Assembly (NCBI RefSeq): GCF_927798095.1
Contig: NZ_CAKMMF010000003.1
Coordinates: forward strand, 242,935 to 306,934
Origin: Paenibacillus plantiphilus
Lineage (GTDB): Bacteria > Bacillota > Bacilli > Paenibacillales > Paenibacillaceae
Direction of reading: 5' to 3'
DNA: 64,000 bases
A program made the translations under genes and the position numbers. Shown piece after piece: positions 16,169-26,000 of the stretch. A model generated the notes under the pieces. The model was not told the DNA's origin. It worked only from the letters and a program-made list of their open reading frames with translations, and searched no databases. Each line of letters starts with the position of its first letter. The stretch's first letter is position 1.

Positions 16169-18145
16169 CTATTCAGCATATTCCGTAAAGTCAACATTTT
16201 CGACAATCCATCGTTTGCGAGGATCAACCTTGTCGCCCATGAGCGTCGATACACGGCGCTCCGCTTTAGCGGCATCCTCAATCCCAACCTGCAGCAGCGT
16301 TCTGGATTCAGGATTCATCGTCGTCTCCCACAGCTGGTCAGGATTCATCTCTCCCAATCCTTTATAACGCTGCAGCTCGAATTGCTTGCCAAATTCCTTC
16401 AAATAATTTTGCAATTGATCATCTGTCCAGGCATAACGAACCGTGACCAGCTTGCCGGACTTGCGAGAAATTTTATAAAGCGGCGGCTGTGCGATAAAGA
16501 CACGCCCCGAATCTATAAGCGGCTTCATATATCTGTAGAAAAAGGTCAGCAGCAGCACTTGAATATGCGCGCCATCTGTATCAGCGTCTGTCATAATAAT
16601 AATTTTGCTATAGTTACACGATTCCGCATCGAATTCCGGTCCAATTCCAGCGCCGATCGCTGCGATTATCGCCTTATATTCATCGTTTTTGAGAATATCA
16701 ATAAGCTTTGCCTTCTCGGGGTTCATCGGTTTTCCTTTGAGCGGCAATATAGCCTGATACTTGGAATCTCGTCCTTGCTTCGCCGAACCTCCAGCAGAGT
16801 CGCCTTCGACGATGAACAGCTCTGTTCGTGTTACATCCTTGGATTGCGCTGGCGTCAGCTTGCCGCCAAGATTGGAGCTTTCGCTCTTCTTCTTCCCGCT
16901 GCGGATCTCCTCCCGCGCCTTACGGGCTGCTTCCCGCGCTTTGGAGGCTTGAATGGACTTCTTAAGCAGCATTTGCGCGACCTGAGGATTCTCCTCAAGA
17001 AAAACCTGCATTTTATCCGATACGATAGCATCAACAACACTTCTAGCTGAGGCGCTGCCGAGCTGGTCCTTCGTTTGCCCGACAAACTCTACTTCTGACA
17101 TCTTAATATTAATGACAGCCATCATGCCTTCACGCAAATCATTGCCTTCAAGGTTCTTTTCTTTCTCCTTGAGCAGGTTGTTCTTGCGCGCATAATCGTT
17201 CATTACCCGGGTATAAGCCGTTCTAAAGCCAGTCTCATGCGTACCGCCTCCGCGAGTCGGAATCGAGTTAACGAAGGAAGCAATCGTCTCCGTATAACCG
17301 TCATTGTACTGCATGGCAACCTCAACCTCGATCTCATCCCGTTCAGCGGTGAAATGAATAACATCATGCAGCACCGTTTTCTCTTCATTTAGAAACTGAA
17401 CGAATTGCCTGGCCCCGCCCTCGTAATGAAAAACATCCTGTTTGCCGCTTCGTTCGTCCTTCACCATAACCTTCAAGCCTGAATTCAGAAAAGCAATCTC
17501 CTGAAGCCGTTCGGACAAGGTATCGTAATTGATCGAGACATTGCCGTGAAAAACACGAGAATCCGGCTTGAACGTTACCTTCGTGCCTGTCCGGTTCGTA
17601 TTGCCTGTAATCTCAAGACCGGTCGTAGGCTCTCCGACATGCTCCTTGCCATTCGCATCGACCCAATATTCGAATCGCTGCTTATGGATTTTGCCATCAC
17701 GGAAAATTTCGACTTCCAGCCATTCGGACAGGGCATTGGTTACAGAAGCGCCGACACCATGAAGACCGCCCGACTTCTTATATCCGCTGCCGCCGAACTT
17801 GCCGCCAGCATGCAGGATCGTAAACACAACTTGTGGTGTTGGAATACCGGTCTTGTGAATGCCAGTAGGAATGCCGCGTCCATTATCTCGAACCATCACC
17901 GAGCCGTCATTGTGGATAACAACTTCAATTGCCGAGCAGAATTTAGCCAAGTGCTCGTCAACCGCATTGTCGACAATTTCCCATACGAGGTGATGCAATC
18001 CTGAGGTGCTCGTGCTGCCGATATACATCCCGGGTCGTTTGCGGACAGCGGTAAGTCCCTCCAGCACTTGAATGTCATCGGCTTCATAATTACGATCAAT
18101 GGCCGAAGTAGACTTCCCCGCAAACAAATCCAACTGCTCTGACAT
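16169..18145 (-). CDS. parE: DNA topoisomerase IV subunit B
   Basis: A protein of 658 aa. The GHKL ATPase domain has VWEIVDNAVDEHLA, DNGRGIPTGIH, and LHAGGKFGGSGYKKSGGLHGVGASVTNALS. The transducer domain contains the QTKDQLG loop. The TOPRIM domain has EGDSAGGSAKQGRD, LPLKGKPMNPEKA (the ParE-type loop) and the metal-binding IIMTDADTDGAHI. The C-terminal end, RRVSTLMGDKVDPRKRWI, also fits ParE. ATG at 18145 follows AGGAGG by 6 nt. It is the first gene of the parE-parC operon. Confidence 0.96.
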   Translation of the reverse strand: MSEQLDLFAGKSTSAIDRNYEADDIQVLEGLTAVRKRPGMYIGSTSTSGLHHLVWEIVDNAVDEHLAKFCSAIEVVIHNDGSVMVRDNGRGIPTGIHKTGIPTPQVVFTILHAGGKFGGSGYKKSGGLHGVGASVTNALSEWLEVEIFRDGKIHKQRFEYWVDANGKEHVGEPTTGLEITGNTNRTGTKVTFKPDSRVFHGNVSINYDTLSERLQEIAFLNSGLKVMVKDERSGKQDVFHYEGGARQFVQFLNEEKTVLHDVIHFTAERDEIEVEVAMQYNDGYTETIASFVNSIPTRGGGTHETGFRTAYTRVMNDYARKNNLLKEKEKNLEGNDLREGMMAVINIKMSEVEFVGQTKDQLGSASARSVVDAIVSDKMQVFLEENPQVAQMLLKKSIQASKAREAARKAREEIRSGKKKSESSNLGGKLTPAQSKDVTRTELFIVEGDSAGGSAKQGRDSKYQAILPLKGKPMNPEKAKLIDILKNDEYKAIIAAIGAGIGPEFDAESCNYSKIIIMTDADTDGAHIQVLLLTFFYRYMKPLIDSGRVFIAQPPLYKISRKSGKLVTVRYAWTDDQLQNYLKEFGKQFELQRYKGLGEMNPDQLWETTMNPESRTLLQVGIEDAAKAERRVSTLMGDKVDPRKRWIVENVDFTEYAE

Positions 18146-18160
18146 ACTGGTCCTCCTAAA

Positions 18161-18370
18161 AGTTTTCTGCGCAACTTCTTGATTAAGCTACTTGCAAGCA
18201 GAAAACTCGCTTCGTAAGCATTCGCTAAGTTTTCTGCGCAACTTCTTTGATTATACTACTGTGCAAGCAGAAAACTCGCTTCGTAAGCATACGCTTAGTT
18301 TTCTGCGCAACTTCTTGATTATACTACTGTGCAAGCAGAAAACTTGCATCGTAAGCGCTAAGTTTTCTGT
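18161..18370. repeat. Tandem hairpin repeats in the parE leader
   Basis: Three full units and one partial unit begin with AGTTTTCTG at 18161, 18228, 18297 and 18361 (spacing 67, 69 and 64 bp). Each full unit has AGTTTTCTGC at the left and GCAGAAAACT at the right (18198-18207, 18267-18276, 18335-18344) and a conserved TCGTAAGC spacer after it. On the minus strand the loops of two units carry GTATAATC. The unit nearest parE runs straight into its AGGAGG. The rest of 18371-18531 has only the hairpin listed next. Confidence 0.93.
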
Positions 18371-18431
18371 GCAACAGCCATCCCAACAAGCTTATAGTAC
18401 TTTATTCGAATGGTAAAGGATGTAGTGATGA

Positions 18432-18464
18432 TGGGGCAACTGTTCGTAAGATCAGCTTGCCCCA
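18432..18464 (-). terminator. Possible terminator after the ABC exporter operon
   Basis: TGGGGCAA (18432-18439) and TTGCCCCA (18457-18464) form an 8-bp stem about 70 nt past the permease stop codon. No T-tract follows, so termination is uncertain. Confidence 0.4.
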
Positions 18465-18531
18465 CTTGGATCATTATCTATATTCACCTTAATCGATCAC
18501 ATTCAGTGCTTCAATCGCTACCCAGCCTATT

Positions 18532-19518
18532 TTAATTCAAGATGTCCTGTTTCGTAAAGACTCTGAACGAAACGATCAGTGCGCCGATTGCCCAAACCGC
18601 AAGCGTAAGGAGTGAGAACGTCAGTGTCATCCCTTCTATCGGCGGCGGCGAGCCTCGCAAATAATCGGTCAATTGCAGGTTTACTGCAAACACATATTTG
18701 GCGCTTTCCCAGGACGAGGACATGCTCGACAGAATCGTTCCGGCGATAACTGCAGCCATCATCGTTACGATGCTTGCAGCCGTACTTCTCACCAGTACGG
18801 AAACCATTAGAGCTAATATAGCAACAGTCATGGAGGAAAACCAGATTAGTCCTGATTGCATGAGCATGTACAGCCATTGTGGAACCGCATGGACATAAGT
18901 ATTGTCAACTGTAGCCCCGTTAATGACAAATCCGGTGAAAATCGGCATATTCCAGCCGCCGTAGCCGAATAATGCGCCTGATATTAAATAACATAATATG
19001 CCGCTGGTGAGTACAATTAAGGATACATACAGCGTCAATGCGACAAGCTTGCTAAATAATATTTTCCACCTCCTGACAGGTCTCGTAAGAAGCATCTTGA
19101 TCGTTCCAGTGGAACGCTCGCCCGATACAAGATCCGATGCAATTGCTAGAACAAGAAGCGGATAAAACAGCGTTACCGAGCTCGCCATAAATGAACGGGT
19201 AAAGGTAACCCCATCCGGTGAATTCGGATTTACATTCTGGTCCAAATAATATTGCAGCTGCTGGACCGCGATGCGGCGGAATCTCTTCCATTCTTCCGGT
19301 ATCCGGTCGCTAGAAAGCGCATTCTGCATATCATTAATCTGCTGAACCAGCTGATTGCGCCAGTCTTTGAAGTTTTTGGCGTTGTTCTCCGAAATTTTCA
19401 TCTGAGCATAGGTAAAAATCGGTATCAATACAAGCAGTACGAGGATGACGACATAAAACCGTTTTTTCTTCCATATTTTCAAAGTCTCATTCTGTATGAG
19501 TGGCAGTAATCTATCCAA
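18532..19518 (-). CDS. ABC-2 type transporter permease
   Basis: A protein of 328 aa. One membrane span is near the N-terminus (KKRFYVVILVLLVLIPIFTYA), then a roughly 90-residue extracytoplasmic loop, then five hydrophobic segments, the usual ABC2_membrane_3-like layout. It also contains the family's SGERSTGTIKMLLTRPVRRWKILFSKL motif, which contacts the ATPase. The start is TTG at 19518, overlapping the end of the ATPase gene by 8 nt with AGGGGG 6 nt upstream. With the ATPase it forms a two-gene exporter of the DrrAB/BcrAB type. The substrate is unknown; antibiotics, lipids and envelope precursors are all possible. Confidence 0.88.
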   Translation of the reverse strand: MDRLLPLIQNETLKIWKKKRFYVVILVLLVLIPIFTYAQMKISENNAKNFKDWRNQLVQQINDMQNALSSDRIPEEWKRFRRIAVQQLQYYLDQNVNPNSPDGVTFTRSFMASSVTLFYPLLVLAIASDLVSGERSTGTIKMLLTRPVRRWKILFSKLVALTLYVSLIVLTSGILCYLISGALFGYGGWNMPIFTGFVINGATVDNTYVHAVPQWLYMLMQSGLIWFSSMTVAILALMVSVLVRSTAASIVTMMAAVIAGTILSSMSSSWESAKYVFAVNLQLTDYLRGSPPPIEGMTLTFSLLTLAVWAIGALIVSFRVFTKQDILN

Positions 19519-20530
19519 TGCTCTCCCCCTCTGTCATTTTCAAGAATAGCTCTTCCAAGGTTGGCGCAATGCGCTGTACCGAAAGGACGCCAAGGCCTGC
19601 TCCAACTGCTTTCTCAACTACTGCAGGAATGCGCTCAACATCCATAGTCGTAATGATCGCGCCCTTCATTCCCGCTAATATTCCCTCATCAATAACATGC
19701 TCATTGTCGTCAATAAACTGGAGGCCCTTTTCACTTTCAAGAAAACGTCGGCCAGCTGCTGGCTGATCAAATTGCCACACAACATATTCGCCAGCCTGAC
19801 TCACCAGCTCTTCAACAGTTCCTACAGCCAATACCTTGCCGTGGCTAATAATAGCTACCCGGTCGCACATAAGCTGAATCTCGCTCAATAGATGGCTGGA
19901 AATAAACAGGCTCATCCCTTGATTGGCGAGCATGCGTACGAACTCGCGCAATTCCTTGATTCCTTTAGGGTCCAGTCCATTCGTCGGCTCATCCAGAATT
20001 AGCAGCTTCGGGCGTCCAAGAAGCGCCTGCGCGATGCCAAGGCGTTGACGCATCCCAAGCGAGTACGTCTTCACCTTGTCATGAATGCGCTGCTCCATTC
20101 CCACGATCTCAACTACCTCTTGAATGCGAGCAGTATCAATACCGCGCTGCATGCGGGCAAAATGCTCCAGGTTCTCCCATCCGGTCATATACGAATAAAC
20201 TTCAGGGTTCTCAACAATACAGCCAATATGCTTTAGCGCTTGCTCAGGATCCCTTTGAATATTGTCGCCGCAAATAAGGATCTCGCCCTGTGTTGGCTTA
20301 ATAAGTCCTACGAGCATGCGGATTGTCGTTGTTTTGCCGGAGCCGTTCGGTCCAAGAAATCCGAATATTTCCCCTGCTCGCACATCGAAGGAAACATCGT
20401 GTATGATCATCTTTTTGCCGATCTTCTTCTTGACATCCTTCACGGACAGAACAGTTTCAACTGCTGCCGGCTCATTCGGAGCTGTCGTCTGCCGCTGCTT
20501 GGCTTCGGTTACAGATAGGGTCGTACTCAT
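19511..20530 (-). CDS. ABC transporter ATP-binding protein
   Basis: A protein of 339 aa. It has Walker A GPNGSGKTTT, Q-loop CIVENPEVY, signature YSLGMRQRLGIAQAL, Walker B LLILDEPTNGLDPKG and the switch His in FISSHLLSE. The C-terminal about 100 residues are the extension found in DrrA/BcrA-type exporters (ALEELFLKMT-like ending TLEELFLKMTEG). The ATG at 20530 has AGGAGG 9 nt upstream. An N-terminal about 35-residue Gln/Thr-rich tail precedes the core. The GDSL hydrolase gene ends 13 bases upstream, so the three genes probably form one transcript. Confidence 0.92.
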   Translation of the reverse strand: MSTTLSVTEAKQRQTTAPNEPAAVETVLSVKDVKKKIGKKMIIHDVSFDVRAGEIFGFLGPNGSGKTTTIRMLVGLIKPTQGEILICGDNIQRDPEQALKHIGCIVENPEVYSYMTGWENLEHFARMQRGIDTARIQEVVEIVGMEQRIHDKVKTYSLGMRQRLGIAQALLGRPKLLILDEPTNGLDPKGIKELREFVRMLANQGMSLFISSHLLSEIQLMCDRVAIISHGKVLAVGTVEELVSQAGEYVVWQFDQPAAGRRFLESEKGLQFIDDNEHVIDEGILAGMKGAIITTMDVERIPAVVEKAVGAGLGVLSVQRIAPTLEELFLKMTEGESIG

Positions 20531-20543
20531 GACTGGCAGCCTC

Positions 20544-21368
20544 CTATTCCAATGACTGAACAATGCGGGCTGCGATTTGTGCATAACCCTCATTATTCGG
20601 ATGAAAATGATCCGAGGACAAATAACGCTCAATCGATTTTTCAAACAGATCGAAGGTAGGGACCATCATCATGTTCGGATACTGATGAATCATCTCATAG
20701 GCCTGCTGGTTCCACTTCTGGACCTCCAGACTGCCATCCTTCAAATCCTTCAAATCGTAGAAAGGGTTGTACATCCCCACATAGACGATCGTCGCGTTCG
20801 GGTTAATCTCATTCAACGCTTTAATGACTCGTTCCAGCCTCTCCAAACCTTTGGGCAGCTCCTTCTGAAGCTTGTCCATATTAAGCTCGCCTGTCGCTTC
20901 ACTGGCGCTCTGGCCTGTCGCAATCTGAAACAAATCATTCCCGCCGATTGTGAAGAGTATCAGGTTCGCTTGTGAGAGTGAATATCGAACGCCTTTATCC
21001 TTCGCCAATTTGTCAGCCAATTGATCCGCACGCTGTCCATTCAGAGCCAGATTGTTATTGAGCTTGACAGGAACCTTAAGCTTCTCGGAAAGAAGGGGAA
21101 TGACCTGCTTCACGTAACCCTCGCCAGTAGCATCTCCAGTACCTTTCGTAAGAGAATCGCCTATGGCTGTAACGAGGATTTCTTTTCTTTCTGCCAGCTT
21201 GGCGCTTGCGGGCGGTTTTGCGCTCAGATCTTCCCCAATATAAGTGCTTTCGCTAGGCCACAGCATATCTTTAACCGAATAGCCGAACCCAAACAAGAGG
21301 AGCAGGGTTGATAGCAGCGCGGTTATACTGACCGTTCTCCATAATCCGCTGGATGGAATGCTCCGCAT
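20544..21368 (-). CDS. SGNH/GDSL-family hydrolase, membrane-anchored
   Basis: A protein of 274 aa. One hydrophobic N-terminal segment (TVSITALLSTLLLLFGFGY) acts as a signal anchor. The SGNH blocks are block I AIGDSLTKGTGD (catalytic Ser), block III GGNDLF (Asn) and block V DHFHPNNEGY (Asp and His). The active domain should face outward. Such enzymes act as lipases or esterases or on wall polymers. This protein resembles the YqeF-like lipases of bacilli in layout, though I would not assign a symbol. The ATG at 21368 follows AGGAGAGAG. It is the first gene of a likely operon with the ABC exporter. Confidence 0.87.
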   Translation of the reverse strand: MRSIPSSGLWRTVSITALLSTLLLLFGFGYSVKDMLWPSESTYIGEDLSAKPPASAKLAERKEILVTAIGDSLTKGTGDATGEGYVKQVIPLLSEKLKVPVKLNNNLALNGQRADQLADKLAKDKGVRYSLSQANLILFTIGGNDLFQIATGQSASEATGELNMDKLQKELPKGLERLERVIKALNEINPNATIVYVGMYNPFYDLKDLKDGSLEVQKWNQQAYEMIHQYPNMMMVPTFDLFEKSIERYLSSDHFHPNNEGYAQIAARIVQSLE

Positions 21369-21527
21369 TTTTCTTTCTCTCTCTCCTTTCACGACATAGC
21401 TGCTGTCAGGCTTTACGCCGCATGTTAATTTTATGTAATAACAAGTTCTCTTATAAAAATAATGGTTTCTCATCGTATTTGCAAATATTTGGAACGAAAA
21501 GGTAATAGAAATGGATTTTCATTTGCA

Positions 21528-22709
21528 TTATTCGTAGACAATCCTGAGAGATTCTGCACCTCGTCTGGCCAGCTCGCGCGCTTGCTCTGTGTCGTCTCCA
21601 GTGCTTAGAGCAACTGCCATGCGGCGACCCGGCTTCGTGACCGGCTTGCCAAAAACACGCACCTGTGTGTTCGGAAGCACCAAAGCCTCTTCCACCCCTG
21701 CAATCTGGAAATTGTCCGCTTCGCGGTCAGCCTTCAGCGTGTGGGAAGCACCTGGCGAAAGCAGGCGGATCGTCGGAATCGGATAGCCGAGAATCGCACG
21801 AACATGAAGGGCGAATTCCGATAAATCCTGCGTGACCATCGTTACCATTCCTGTATCATGAGGTCGCGGTGAAACCTCGCTGAACAGCACACCCTCCTGT
21901 GTTAGAAACAATTCGACACCATAAATGCCATAACCGCCGAGCTCTTCCGTAATTTTACGTGCAATCTCTTCCGCTTCCTGGATTTGCTGCTCGCTCATTG
22001 CATGCGGCTGCCACGATTCAATATAATCCCCCTCCTTCTGAACGTGTCCGATTGGAGCGCAAAAGGAAGTGCCAGATACCGAGCGGACAGTAAGCAGCGT
22101 GATCTCCGACTCAAAATGTACGAAGCCCTCCACGATAACCCGCTGTTTCTTTGCGCGTCCGCCATCCATGGCGTATTGCCAGCAGCTCTCAATTTCCGCT
22201 TGGGAGCGGCATACGCTTTGGCCTTTGCCTGACGAGCTCATAATAGGTTTAATGACACAAGGCGTTCCCAGCGTTTGAACAGCCTGCTGCAGCTCCTGCA
22301 AGGAATCAGCGAATAAATAAGGTGCAGTAGGAAGGCCCAGCGTTTCTGACGCCAGACGGCGAATGCCCTCCCTGTCCATCGTAAGACGGGCTGCGCGGGC
22401 AGTTGGAATGACCCGAAAGCCTTCACTCTCCAGCTCAACCAGTGCATCTGTTGCAATCGCCTCGATTTCCGGCACGATCAGATCAGGCTGCTCCTTCTCG
22501 ATTAATTCGCGGAGCGCGGCGCCATCGAGCATGTCAACAACATATGAACGATGTGCAACCTGCATGGCAGGGGCAAGCGCATAACGATCAACGGCAATCG
22601 TCTCGACGCCGAGCCGCTGCGCTTCAATAATAACCTCCTTGCCTAGCTCGCCGGAGCCGAGCAGCATCATTTTTCGAGCATGAGTAGATAACGGTGATCC
22701 GTGGGACAT
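21528..22709 (-). CDS. purT: Formate-dependent phosphoribosylglycinamide formyltransferase
   Basis: A protein of 393 aa, matching the usual 392-aa PurT. The N-terminal biotin-carboxylase-like domain has [23 protein letters not shown], and the ATP-grasp core has [29 protein letters not shown] is characteristic of the PurT/PurK group. It makes formyl-GAR from GAR, formate and ATP, a folate-independent third step of purine synthesis. The ATG at 22709 gives the expected length; AGGAGG is about 13 nt upstream, somewhat far. It is monocistronic and away from the main pur cluster, which is not in this window. Confidence 0.93.
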   Translation of the reverse strand: MSHGSPLSTHARKMMLLGSGELGKEVIIEAQRLGVETIAVDRYALAPAMQVAHRSYVVDMLDGAALRELIEKEQPDLIVPEIEAIATDALVELESEGFRVIPTARAARLTMDREGIRRLASETLGLPTAPYLFADSLQELQQAVQTLGTPCVIKPIMSSSGKGQSVCRSQAEIESCWQYAMDGGRAKKQRVIVEGFVHFESEITLLTVRSVSGTSFCAPIGHVQKEGDYIESWQPHAMSEQQIQEAEEIARKITEELGGYGIYGVELFLTQEGVLFSEVSPRPHDTGMVTMVTQDLSEFALHVRAILGYPIPTIRLLSPGASHTLKADREADNFQIAGVEEALVLPNTQVRVFGKPVTKPGRRMAVALSTGDDTEQARELARRGAESLRIVYE

Positions 22710-22910
22710 AGGTGGACGAGAACCTCCTGGAAATGGCGGTTGGCTGACAATGAGGCTGACTCTTGCTTCCCCTTCTTGTTGACCAAGCGATTTCGTTTTT
22801 TCTTTCATTGTGGAGGTTCTGGATCGAAAAATCAAGAAAGCTGCGATCCCGAATGCTGTTTAGACCACAGCTGGCAGTGCCAACGTCCCGAAAAAACGAT
22901 AAAAAGCGCG

Positions 22911-22955
22911 AAAAAAGACTGTCTCATTCATCCTAAGATGATCCCAGAGACAGCC
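22911..22955 (-). terminator. Intrinsic terminator after the dynamin-like gene
   Basis: GACTGTCTC (22917-22925) pairs with GAGACAGCC (22947-22955) with one wobble. On the minus strand the stem is followed by six T residues. It lies about 85 nt beyond the stop codon at 23042. Confidence 0.85.
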
Positions 22956-23041
22956 TATCTCAATAGAACTTTCATTCTGACTTTTGAAACGTACATTTCC
23001 ACTTTGTCATGCGGGAATTCCCGCTATAAGCCTGCTTGCCG

Positions 23042-26000
23042 CTAAATATCGGCAAGAGCAGCGCTTAGATGACGAAGCTCGGCTACATCGGCATCTCCGC
23101 TCAACGATGACAGCTTGCCTTCTGTAAAGGCGTTAATCTCCTGAAGCAGATTCGCGTTAGAATTTGCGACCGCCTGATTCCACAATTGCTCGTAGCGGCT
23201 GCTCCATTCCTCCTGTATCGATGTCACCCAGCTTTGGATCGGCCCGGCCAGCTCAGCTTCCAATGCACCGCGCAGAGCGATCTTGCCATCCCCTTCAAAG
23301 AAATGTCGAGGCGACTTGAAGCGGCTCCACAGCCATTTGGACTCCACGGTGTCAGCATGCCACGGCTCCCCTTGCTCCGGTGTCGCAATGTCCAATGGAT
23401 GGTAGGAGGACGGTCTGAAGCCCTCCAATACATTCGCAAGCTCCTCGCTCGTATCACCCAATCTTTTCGCTGCCAGCCGGTTCAGCGTATGATCCAGACG
23501 AAGGGAGGTAGCCTCCAGCTCTTGCGCCAGCTCAATTTGAAGAAGCCGCTGCAGCTCCAGCCATGAGGTCCAGAGCGCCTTCTTCAGATCACGCCCGTCA
23601 TCCTGCAGGGACGAGGGATTGAAGGCGAAATTATAGTGATCGCCAAAACGGAATTGAACACGCTGCACAACATAGAATAATAGCTCCTTAAGCTCTTGCT
23701 CAAGCTGCGGGTTCCCCGGCTGCACACCCTCTGCAATCATACGCGCTCTGTCTGCATCAGCGACCAGCCTCGTTCGTTCCGCTTCACGAGTAGCTGCATC
23801 GCCTGATGCGGCCTCCAGCCATCCTTCTATCGTACGACGAGCTCTTTCAAGCTCTTGCTCTGCTGAGGCAACAGCGAGTTTCCCGAGATCGTTGCGGGCA
23901 AACCCGATAAATGAGGATTCAAATGCCGGCAAGCCAGATTCATGAAGCATCGCCTCGTCGCCGATTCGTTTGCCATCCAACGCCTGCAGGCTGGATATAG
24001 GGAACATCCTTGGGAAACGAATGCCATGCTGCTGCAGATTGCGTTCCACATGATCGAGAACGCCCTGCCTCTCTTCTTCGCTCGAAGCAAGATCTGCGGC
24101 GTTGACGATAAAGAACATTTTATCGAGCTCGAACTGATCCTTAACACGACCAAGCTGCAGCAGAAACTGACGGTCAGCCTGTGAGAACGCATGGTTGTAA
24201 TAGGTGACGAAAAGAATCGCATCCGCATTCTTAATATAATTAAAGGCAACGCCGGTATGCCGCGCATTAACAGAATCTGCGCCCGGCGTATCGACAAGCA
24301 CAATTCCTTGCGCCGTCAACGCATTGTAATGATAAAGCTCAATCTCGCTGACAAAGCAGGAACGAGATTCTTCAGCAACATAACTCCGATATTGTCCGCC
24401 ATCTACATTCAGCTGCTGTCCGAGCAGCGGCTCATGCTCTCGCCAGCCTTTAAAGGCGGCCTTCAGGAAGCTGTAATGCGGCCTTCCGCCTGCATGAACT
24501 GCAGCCGGCGTAAGCTTCTCGATCGATTCGAGAACAGCCTCATCACTCATTGTGTCCGTGTCCTCGCCTAACAATCGGAGCGAGTATCTCAGATCGTCCA
24601 GCATCGCTTCACGCGTCTTCATCAGAACTGTCGCCGTACCGCTTGGACGTTCTCTTGTCGGCGGTACGATGCGATTCACCGCTGCTGTCGTCGGGTTAGG
24701 CGATACCGGCAGCACAGACTCGCCCAGAAGCGCGTTGGCGAGCGACGATTTCCCCGCGCTGAAAGCCCCGAACAGGGCAATGGTGAACCGGCTGAGACGC
24801 AGCCGGTCGCCTTTGTCCCGCATAGCCGCAACGGCCGAAGCCAGCGACGGATGCGGCGAGAGCAGCTCAGCGGCGCGACGCAGCCGTTCTGCCGCTTCGC
24901 GCTGCGGCCCCAGAGCGGAATTATCGCTCTGGGGGGCCGCTGCCGCAGCAGCGGCAGCAAGCGGCGCATGCGCGATGCCTGCGCCGCTCACCGCAGCTGC
25001 TGCTGCGGCTTCAGCGCCGCGCGCCTCCGCCGCGGCGCCTGGGGGCGCCTCCGCGCCGCGGCCTGCGGCCTGCGGCTGCGGCAGCGCTGGGCGCGGCGGC
25101 GCTGGCGGCAGCAGCGCCGCCAGCCGCGCCAAATGCGCCGCCTCGCGCTCCGCCAGCGAGGCCAGCTTCGCCAGCGCCGCGGCTTGCGAGGCAAGCTCGC
25201 CCAGCCGCGCGCGCAGCGGCGCAGCGGCAGCCGCGCCAGCCGCTGCCGCCCGATCCGCAAGCGTCTCGATCCACGACATCGCCCGCTTGCGGAACAGCGC
25301 CTTCACATCCGCGGCAAGCTCGCGGCAGTATACAATCGTATACTCATTGCCGAACACAGCGCCGGCCTTCACATGGGAAACCATATATTCCGGCTCGATT
25401 TCCCAATGGATATCTGCCTCTAGCTTGCGCTCCAGCGATTCATCTCGCCAGCCGATTGCATCCGCCGCTTTGCGCAGCAGATCATTCAAATGCCACTCGA
25501 TGCCGGCCTTCACCTGTGCCGCCATATCCTCGCGAAATGCCTCCAGACGCCGCTGCTGCTCTGCTGCGGTCTTCGCGGCAGCAAACAGCAGCCCGGCCTT
25601 GAAACCAGGCTTGCGGCTCTCCAGAAACGCATGTGCGAGGTCTCTCGTCGCTGCGGGCGTTATATTCGCATTGTCGAGCAGGCTTTGCATCTCTAGCCGC
25701 AGCCGGGTTCGCAGGCCATCAATCTCTGCCCCCGCTTCAGCCAGCTTGCCCTCCAGCGCCCCAATCTCCGCTCTTACCTGCTCTGCTCCGCTTTCGCCTC
25801 CAGCCTCATCCAGCAGCGCTTCGCGCTCCGATTCCGAAGCCTCCTCCATCGCCTTGCCATGTGCCCGTACAAGATGGCGGGTCGATGCGTCTACACTGCA
25901 CAGCGCAAGCGGAGCTCGCAGCACAGAAAGCTCCTCCAGCAGCCGCTCAAGCTCACCCCATTCACTCTGTGGATGGTTCGGCTCGCGCAACGACAAATAG

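Noticed and set aside
13641..18145. Assignment as gyrA/gyrB
   Set aside because: The [13 protein letters not shown] start, the [18 protein letters not shown] stretch, the degenerate GyrA-box and the ParE C-terminus all fit topoisomerase IV.
24552..26000. 482-codon plus-strand frame rich in Ser, Ala and Arg
   Set aside because: Antisense to the dynamin-like gene in its GC-rich part; composition is that of a shadow frame and no ribosome binding site is present.
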